NCBI GenBank assembly: GCA_021234155.1 | Contig: JAJEKV010000016.1 | Coordinates: 1,302,001 to 1,366,000 of the forward strand | Reading direction: 5' to 3' | DNA from: Isoetes taiwanensis | Taxonomy: Eukaryota; Streptophyta; Lycopodiopsida; Isoetales; Isoetaceae | DNA length: 64,000 nt | In this document: positions 57,351-64,000 of the stretch, one piece after another | Layout of the letters: each line of letters starts with the position of its first letter | Numbering within the stretch: position 1 is the first letter of the stretch | The notes under the pieces: model-generated | Seen by the model: only the letters and a program-made list of their open reading frames with translations | What the model was told of the DNA's origin: nothing | The model's database searches: none | Made by a program: the position numbers and the translations under genes

Positions 57351-59778
57351 TACAAGATTTGATACTTTGTGGTTAGATCTTTTTGGATTTGGCAAATCTT
57401 CTTCAGCCAAGCATCATTATCATACTACCCAGAAAGGGAAATTGAATCTCCAGGAGGCAGAATATAGATTTTATAATGATTAGATTGGCTAAAGGATTCA
57501 AGATCATGCATCCATTACACTTCCTGGAGGAGACTCAGGTTAGTTTGATTGCACATGCTGGATGTTGTTACAATTGCTGTAATTCTACTTTCTGGTATCT
57601 GTTATTGCAGGTTTCATTTTACCAGCGTTTCAGAAGGGAGTATCCTAAGTTTGAGGCTTCTTTCTTAGTTTTTCATGCCTTGAAACCCCCTTATGTTAGG
57701 AAAGTAAAGGACAGAGAGACATGTTGTTGTGTCTATCATATGAGAGCAGATTTTATTCGACTTGCAATTAACAAAGTAAGACATGATGAAAAAATTCATG
57801 GTCCAAATTGTAAATGCATGTGTGACGTTTGTGGTCCTGGACCAACATGCATGGCAAGGAAGAGCACCTATGCTTCAACAAGTGAGCTTTGGAGGTCTCT
57901 TGTTTGTCCAAGAGATGAAAGTAAAGAATGGTATGCACATGACTGCCTAACTCTCCAAGTGTAATAAGTGTGGACCTAGCAAGCTGCCAACATGTCCAAA
58001 AGAAGAGAATTTCAAAAATGGTGTGCAGGTGGAGTGGAAGACATATGACAAGGTACTAAGATTGTTGCTGTTTTTTATGCTTCATTATCGTGTAGCTTTA
58101 TTTTTAATTTCTGTATTTGTTGTAGATATATGAATCTGTAGAAGAACCTGATGACAAAGGAGGTTATAAGCTGGGAAAAAAACTAGTCACTAAACTGGTT
58201 TACAAGACCACAAGTGATGCTGATATTTTACAGAATGCCAGAAAAGTGCTGAAGGAATTCATTCCACACAACTATGAGGGTAGATGGCAGGCCAGGCAAT
58301 TCAAGGAGTGTTTGGAAACATTTCCAAAGGATGCAATAGTTTCAGTGATTGATTTTTCTGAAAATTACAGCTTTAAGATTCAGCAAGAAATTCAAAGTCT
58401 GTATTGGAGGAATGATCAGTGCACAATTTTAGTGCATATAACATACAGACATGCCAACAAAAGTGATGACCCTAAATTGGATGAAGATGAGAGAAGAATC
58501 ATCAAAGAAACTCACTTCTACATTTCAGATGATAGGGAACATGACACTTTGTTTATGCAACATTGTTTGAACAGTCATGCAGCATTTTTGTCCAGCAAAC
58601 AAATCAAGTACAACAGACATATTGTTTGGTCTGATGGATGTTCTAGCCAGTGGAAAGGAAGTAGAACATTTTACTTTTTAGGAAGAAATTATCAAACTAG
58701 TGGCATCCCAATAACTTGGAATTATTTTGCTTCTTATCATGGGAAAGGTAACTTTCATTTTCATTTAATTAGAGTTAATGTTCATTTCCAGCACTAATCT
58801 GATAGAGAAACAGGTGAACATGATGGTGCTGGAGCTGTCATTAAGAGAGCCCTAACTCATGAGATGTTAAAACGAAATTCTGTGCCACTTAGAAATGCAC
58901 ATGATGCAGTGGTTTTTTGCAAAAAACATTTCAGTGACAACATGACAATAGAAGGCAAGGACAGATACAGGTGTGTTGTTGAACTGCTGGATTTTTATAC
59001 ATTCTAATTTGATGAGCTTGTGAATGCTTGTGTTTGACAGATATTTTTGGGAAGTTGGCATAGGAGATGTTGATAGAAGTGAAAGGTATGATTGTGCAAC
59101 TCTATCTGGCTCTAGCAAATTTCATTCCATCAGGCCTACTCAAAGAACTGACCCGACTCAAGTGGCACATATGAACTTCACATGTTTCTGTTATAATTGT
59201 TGGTTAGGAAAATATGCAAAGTATCCCTACATTGCTAGAATAGGCACGTGGTCATACTCTGAATTAAAACCTATGGGTGCTGGCTATATTGAGGAAGTTG
59301 TTGAAGGCCCTGTTTTTGAAGGAGATCATGAGTGGAAATCAGATATCATTGTTGTTGGAGATAACTTTCTGTCAATGCTGAGCCTAACAACAAAGAAAAA
59401 GTAGACTTTTATATTTTAAAATGCACTATAACAAAGCATGTTATAGAGAAAGCATACAAGGATCCTTGGGGGCAAAAGTTTGGTAGGAATGAAGTAGTTG
59501 TTACTGGAAAATATTACAAGTTAATTAATGGTAACTTGTATGAATTGCTAGAACATGAGCCAGAGTGCAGTGTATACAGCCATTTGGTTTTGGCTGTTAA
59601 TTTTGATATGACCAGATTGAGGAACAACCTGTTTGAGCTCCCTGAAGGTCATATTATGGACAGCTTGCATCAAAGCACATCTATTTATGCTCAGGAAGTT
59701 TTAGAATCTAAAGGAAATGAGCTGAAAGGAAAGAAGAAATCAAAAGCAAAAGCAGCAAAAGGCAAAGATGCTTTGTGA

Positions 59779-60160
59779 TTCAAACTGTAAATTGTAAATT
59801 GTAAACAATGCCAAATGGTGTGATTCTTTTTAAACACTGTGAATATGTATTCGAATCATGTGAAACATTATGAATTAATAAATATTTGTTGTCATATTGG
59901 TATGGATACAAAATATGTTACATTGAATGAAACATGAAATATGAAATATGAATGAATGAAACATTGAAATATTGGGTAGAACATTGTCATATTGAATGAA
60001 ACATGTATGGTCGTGTAGGATCATATTGAAGTTGTCACAATTGATCACATTTATATCTCAAATTTGTTGATCAAATTAGTTGTCAAAATGAAATATGTAA
60101 ACATGAATGAAACATGATTGTTTTAGTTTGAAAACATGATGTAGATGCTTGAAAAAAGAG
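59779..60160. other. 3' region of the transposase gene
   Basis: AT-rich with several copies of atgaatgaaacat-like words (59,935-60,115). No gene. Confidence 0.4.
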
Positions 60161-60375
60161 GAACAAATTTAACTTAAGTACCCAAACAAAACTTGTATTC
60201 ATATCACTTGGAATGTTTGAGCAATCATATTGCTATAACAGAACAAATTTAACTTAAGTACCCAAACAAAACTTGTATTCATATCACTTGGAATGTTTGA
60301 GCAATCATATTTCTATAACATAACAAATTTAATTCATATCACTTGGAATGTTTGAGCAATCATATTGCTATCATA
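60161..60375. repeat. 80-bp tandem repeat
   Basis: Units at 60,161-60,240 and 60,241-60,320 are nearly identical; a shortened third runs to about 60,375. A second small array, agatgctggttctgtta three times, follows at about 60,483-60,535. Both lie between the convergent genes. Confidence 0.8.
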
Positions 60376-60621
60376 GAAATATACAACAAACATGTCAACA
60401 CTATGGAACAAAATTGTATTGCATGTATACAAGATCCTCAGAATATTTTAAAAAGAAAACAAGCCTGGTAGATGCTGATAAGATGCTGGTTCTGTTAAGA
60501 TGCTGGTTCTGTTAAGATGCTGGTTCTGTACAGACAAACTGCTGAAAGACTGCTAAATTCCAGAAAGTCTTGCCTTTTTAAAAACAAGATAATTTTCCTC
60601 GAGTGTACCACCTGGAAGGAT

Positions 60622-62542
60622 TTATTCTTCAGAATCTGCTCCATAATCCTCTGATACACCTGCTAGAACTTCACCAATTTGGCTGTTAGCCATTGTCTGT
60701 TCAGTAAGCACCTCTTCAGCATCCTTTTTTTCTACATCTCCAACATCTACTTCTGCTTCAGCATCTTGATCTTCTATATGCTTCATCCTTGCATCTTCAG
60801 CAGAAGATTTTGCAGCAATCTTAGACACATTTCCTGCAACAAGAATTCAATATTAACTACAATTAAATTGAACATGGACTACTATTCAAATTTTCGCTTA
60901 GACTTACTATTTTTTTCAGTGCTCCAGGCTTGTTTCTTGCAGGGGTCTTCTTGTCTGCAGGCTGTCCAGTGCTGCCAGGGGTCTTCTTGTCTGCAAGATT
61001 AATTTAAAATTAATGTAACTTAAAGAGAAGTTATAACACTAAAACTAAATGTGTACCTTTTATGGGAGATATGTGAGCAAATTTAACAGGACTCAGCTTG
61101 TCAATATCTATAACTGCTCAAATAGAATTGAAGTTAGCACAAAACAAAAACATTAGAAGATACAATGAACAAGAATACTTACTTGAAACAGGTTTCGAGT
61201 CTTTCTTTGTGCTGGCTTTTGTCTTCCTTTTCTTAATTTTTCCAGTCCTTTCTGCTTTAAAATCAATACTTGCAAGTTTATTGTACAAAGTGGTCCTGCT
61301 ATCAACTTCATCCTTCTGCTTCTTATCTTCAGCACTGTTAGCTAGTTCAGTTTCTTCTTCATCTTCATAGTTAGAGTCCTCTTCAATAATAGTACTGAAT
61401 TCTTTGAATCCCAGTTCCTGCAAAATACTGCTTGGGACTTCCTCTCCACAACAGGGAACCACACAGTGCATAGTTTTCAGCACAGTCGAAAAGCAAAAGA
61501 CATGATATTTATGTCCACATTGGTTTATTTTAACAAACAGGTCATATTCTTGAGGAAAACAAAGGCCACATGCCTGACATACATCACTAGTTAGCAAAGG
61601 CAAAGAATAGACACCCATACCCAACTCCATCATAGTTTTGGTACTTTCACTATCTTGTTGCATGGCTGAAATATGCTTAGCGTTTGCATGCCACTTCGCC
61701 ATTGATGCCTCATAGGATGCTATTTCATCCTTCAGCACAGAAATTTCAGCATGAATGTGTTCTTCCCCTTTAGAATCTATTTGCAGAAGTGCTATCTCCA
61801 AAAGCTCTCCCATAACTTCTTCATCATTCTTTAGTTTTGCAATAGCAGCAACTTCTTCTGGAAAATCACGTTCAAGGTCTTCTCTGGACTTTTGCTTGAA
61901 CTGTATATTTTCATATATAGCTTTGCAAGCTATGTCTGCTCCAGCAACAACACCTTCTTTCCTCAATAAAGACTTTTGTTTTGATAATAGCAACTCTTCT
62001 GCATCTCTCTTCATTTCAGCAAGTTTACCGAAGTGATCCAAAATAGCATTGCTATTCAAATAGTAGCCGCTGGTCTCCCCCTTAGAAATCTGGCGCTCAG
62101 ATGTTCGATAAGCTTCTGCAGCAAAACTAGTCCAGTTTACTTTGAATTGCCCAGGGTTTGACAAAGCTCGTTGGATATTACTCCAAGCAAAAGCTCGAGC
62201 AAAGGTTACCCTAACCTCATTGTTGGTAGGCTTTCTTTTCTGATAGATTCTTTCCAAGTCAGTCATAAACATGCTGGCTTAACCGGGGCCTAACAAATTT
62301 TAAGTTTATCTTTCCTTTCCGAAGTGGGCACTGCCAGACATCAAGAAAATCACGGTCGGAAACATCCTTGGCCTTCAAATCCTTTGGCTTCTTCCCTTCA
62401 TTACACAAACCTCTGTTTGTGTGAAATTCGTACTCGGTTCTTGCCAAAAGCAGTTCCTGATAACATCAAACAGTGTTTTTTTAGTTCAATATCAGTACAT
62501 GAGAAATAGAGGGATTTTTACCTCGCCAGACTTGAGCGCCAT
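60622..62542 (-). CDS. Coiled-coil / RING-like zinc-finger protein of the transposon
   Basis: Exons 62,522-62,542 (MALKSGE), 61,183-62,456, 61,057-61,107, 60,908-60,990 and 60,622-60,833, with introns of 65-75 bp. N-terminal region: LLARTEYEFHTNRGLCNEGK, WQCPLRKGKINLKF. The middle (61,700-62,050) is helical and coiled-coil-like. Then comes a Cys/His cluster CQACGLCFPQEYDLF…CGHKYHVFC…CVVPCCGEE, a RING- or treble-clef-like zinc site. The C-terminus is acidic (IIEEDSNYEDEEETELA) and then Lys-rich. One extra base near 62,258 shifts the frame, and the last junction is one base out of phase in my reading. So the copy may be damaged or my borders slightly off. It could be a DNA-binding or ubiquitin-ligase-like accessory to the transposase (inference). 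Confidence 0.6.
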
Positions 62543-62710
62543 AGCTAGATGCTGGAATTCGTAAGAGTAGCAGAATAAACCGAAATTCCCAATTACACTT
62601 TCAATCAAGCTTCAAAATCGAAATGATCAGGAATCGAGAATCCCTAGCACCCTACACCTAATCAATTCTGCCTGCGAAAAGTTTTCGCGCGCAGGCCTGC
62701 ACACCCTGCA

Positions 62711-62758
62711 AAAATGATGAAGGGCGTCCTTCAAAAAATGATGAAGGGCGTCCTTCAC
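62711..62758. repeat. Short tandem repeat inside the right transposon end
   Basis: aaatgatgaagggcgtcctt occurs twice, 25 bp apart, and aaatgatga recurs at 62,768. Such repeats near a terminus could be transposase-binding sites. Confidence 0.6.
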
Positions 62759-63065
62759 GTCATGAGCAAATGATGAAAATAGGTGCTGAGCCGGTGCTGG
62801 AGCGTCATGAAATTGAGTAGGTAAAAAAAAAAGCACCCGCTTAGGGGCCGAAGCCCACTGGGTAAAAGCGCATTTTGATGCCACATTTTGGCACCGCCTT
62901 TGTGGTAGAATCGGGTGGTGCATACCAAAGCGGAGATTGCGGGAGTGCGAATTAATGAGCGTCGGTTATTTTGAATTTTATGCCACATCATTGTCCACCT
63001 TTTTGAATAAGAAGGAATCACCTCTTCCTTTGTTTTTTTGCCGCTTCTTGCCGATTGAACCCTAA

Positions 63066-63838
63066 TGGAGTCAGAATTGAACACCACTGGTTACACGATG
63101 AAATCTCTCCTCAAACAAGAGATTGTGCCCCACGAAGATCTAAAGAAGCTTTGGGGTGACAGAGTTCCAAATAAATCTGGCTACAGGTATTTTCCCCCAA
63201 ATGTTTTGTTCAAACTGAAAAATTAAGGCATATGTTTTCTTGTACAGGTTGAAGAATCTGAGCAATGAACAATACAAAGAGTTCATGCAAATTTACAAAA
63301 GAATTACAGGGAAGCCACATACATGGGGTGGAATGGCTCCTGGAACCTGGGCAGTGGCTTATTATCTGCATATAAAGGGGGAGGCTGTTAATTGGAAGAG
63401 CTTCTCGGATTATTATAAAACTCCCGATGAGAAAGAGAGGCCAGTTCTTCTAGACCCAAGAGAAAGCATAGGCAAATCCAGCTTGACGAGGAGGAAAATA
63501 GTAAAAGTGACAGGGATGATGAAGATGATAGGGAAAAAACCAAATCATGTTCCTCTAGACCACACATTCAATCTGAACTCACAAATCAAAACAGAAAAGC
63601 AGAGCAATGTTGTGAGACCAAAACATGCCATTGCAGGTATGTTCAATTATTAGTTGTGTTACAACAGAAAAAAATCTCAAGCTTGATCTAGATTGTTTCT
63701 ATCAACACAGAAAAGGTAACATCAAATCCACTTCAAGAATCACATTTTGCATATCATGTTGGCTGTATTGTCATGTTGTGTCTCTATGATGCCATCTGTG
63801 GGGCATTTCGTGCAATGGATGCCAGAATGATAAATGAG
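63066..63838 (+). CDS. 5' exons of an unknown spliced gene, running off the window
   Basis: ATG at 63,066. Exon 1 63,066-63,186 (MKSLLKQEIVPHEDLKKLWG), exon 2 63,248-63,636 (NLSNEQYKEFMQIYKRITGK, WGGMAPGTWAVAYYLHIKG), exon 3 63,711-63,838 (HFAYHVGCIVMLCLYDAICG, AFRAMDARMINE). Introns are 61 and 74 bp, GT-AG, phases consistent. A donor at 63,839 shows that it continues. I recognise no domain. It begins 100 bp outside the right end of the DNA transposon and has the same short-intron style, so it may be a host gene next to the insertion or part of a larger element. Confidence 0.6.
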
Positions 63839-63839
63839 G

Positions 63840-64000
63840 TATGTGTGGTGGTGGTGAGTTGTTGGCATCCACCATGTCCCACACCACACCCCACGATCTC
63901 CCACCACTACACTCTACCATCTCCCACCGCCACACTCCCACACCACACACCACCACCACACTCCACCACCACCACAAAGACACCACCGGACTCCACAAAG
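63840..64000. repeat. CCACCA-type low-complexity tract
   Basis: From about 63,845 the sequence is an irregular run of cacc/ccac words on the plus strand, lying in the intron after exon 3 of the 63-kb gene. Confidence 0.6.

Larger units (their letters stand above)
54140..57476. mobile_element. Insertion splitting the transposase gene
   Basis: The transposase reading breaks after VSPCKK at about 54,140 and resumes with [19 protein letters not shown]-like sequence at about 57,477. The intervening 3.3 kb carries a 94-bp tandem array, AT-rich tracts and a complete minus-strand gene with Transposase_24-like content. I could not see clear terminal repeats or target duplications. A CACTA-type element is the likeliest source given the gene it carries (inference). 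Confidence 0.45.
52815..59778 (+). pseudogene. DDE-type transposase-like gene, multi-exon, damaged
   Basis: N-terminal exons 52,815-53,100, 53,194-53,266, 53,328-53,414 and 53,490-about 54,140 encode an acidic then Lys-rich region (TRRIQRKKKKEMNAATGNKG) and a conserved block (LSYNERKLVVDFWRD). After an insertion, exons 57,477-57,538, 57,611-58,052, 58,126-58,747, 58,814-58,970 and 59,041-59,778 follow. These contain FRREYPKFEASFLVFHALK, a Cys cluster (CKCMCDVCGPGPTC), IVSVIDFSENYSFKIQQEI (Asp at 58,351), IVWSDGCSSQWKG (Asp at 58,633) and HGKGEHDGAGAV (Asp at 58,822). The acidic triad in this spacing fits an RNase H-fold transposase. From memory, the ENYSF / SDGxxxQ / HGKGxxDGxG signature also occurs in uncharacterised animal proteins. 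Damage: TAG at 54,032, one-base shifts near 57,959 and 59,370. Introns checked are 61-75 bp. Confidence 0.65.
52468..62965. mobile_element. Putative two-gene DNA transposon with terminal inverted repeats
   Basis: Outer ends: CCGACGCTCAT at 52,468-52,478 and its exact reverse complement at 62,955-62,965. Further in, 25 bases at 52,523-52,547 (gggtgc, T10, acctactca) are the perfect reverse complement of 62,814-62,838. The region between holds a DDE transposase-like gene (+) and a coiled-coil/zinc-finger gene (-), convergent, each starting within 500 bp of an end. Flanks are …gtt and ttatttt…, so at most a 2-bp (TT) target duplication is visible. About 3.3 kb of the 10.5 kb is a secondary insertion. 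Which superfamily it belongs to is open. Confidence 0.6.

Noticed and set aside
62240-62300. A 21-bp intron explaining the frame break in the zinc-finger gene
   Set aside because: GT-AG pairs 21 bp apart exist, but removing 21 bases does not change the frame; a one-base insertion explains it better.
63441-63640. Alternative acidic frame (EEENSKSDRDDEDD) as the true reading of exon 2
   Set aside because: It looks protein-like, but it meets a stop after the junction at 63,711, whereas the other frame continues smoothly through exon 3.

Overview
The window looks like a gene-poor, repeat-rich nuclear region from a land plant. This rests on GT-AG introns, a plant-type O-fucosyltransferase gene, DUF8039-like and Transposase_24-like proteins otherwise known from plant CACTA elements, and Ty3/gypsy elements of the plant Tat/Athila type. 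A non-seed plant such as a fern is a guess; nothing in the sequence fixes the species. Most of the 64 kb is transposable elements in various stages of decay, several nested inside one another.

Layout: 0-5.5 kb holds an eroded gene (+) and three minus-strand genes of unknown role. One carries a DUF8039-like domain. Two of them have clusters of a 20-bp perfect palindrome starting about 117 bp upstream of the ATG. 5.8-11.3 kb is full of foldback elements and MITEs, one with a clean 5-bp target duplication. 12.5-14.7 kb is the clearest ordinary gene, an O-fucosyltransferase-family glycosyltransferase (-). 15.4-23 kb holds a diverged segmental duplication, LINE pieces and a tRNA-derived SINE.

23,774-34,664 is a full-length Ty3/gypsy element (-) with 595/597-bp LTRs, GTTAA target duplications, gag, a frameshifted pol and a large extra coiled-coil ORF after pol. 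38.1-46.6 kb is an older gypsy element (+) whose domain order is gag-protease-RNaseH(archaeal type)-RT-RNaseH-integrase. It is interrupted by a LINE at 39.9-42.7 kb and by a 432-bp TRIM at 45.9 kb. 47.9-48.6 kb is a small spliced gene of unknown function, and 49.3-52.0 kb is another LINE (+).

52,468-62,965 is the most interesting part. Inverted repeats enclose two convergent intron-containing genes: a DDE-type transposase-like gene (+, damaged) and a coiled-coil/zinc-finger gene (-). The transposase gene is itself split by a 3.3-kb insertion with tandem repeats and an intact six-exon Transposase_24-like gene. I interpret the whole as a large two-gene DNA transposon invaded by a second DNA element. 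A further unknown spliced gene starts at 63,066 and runs off the window.
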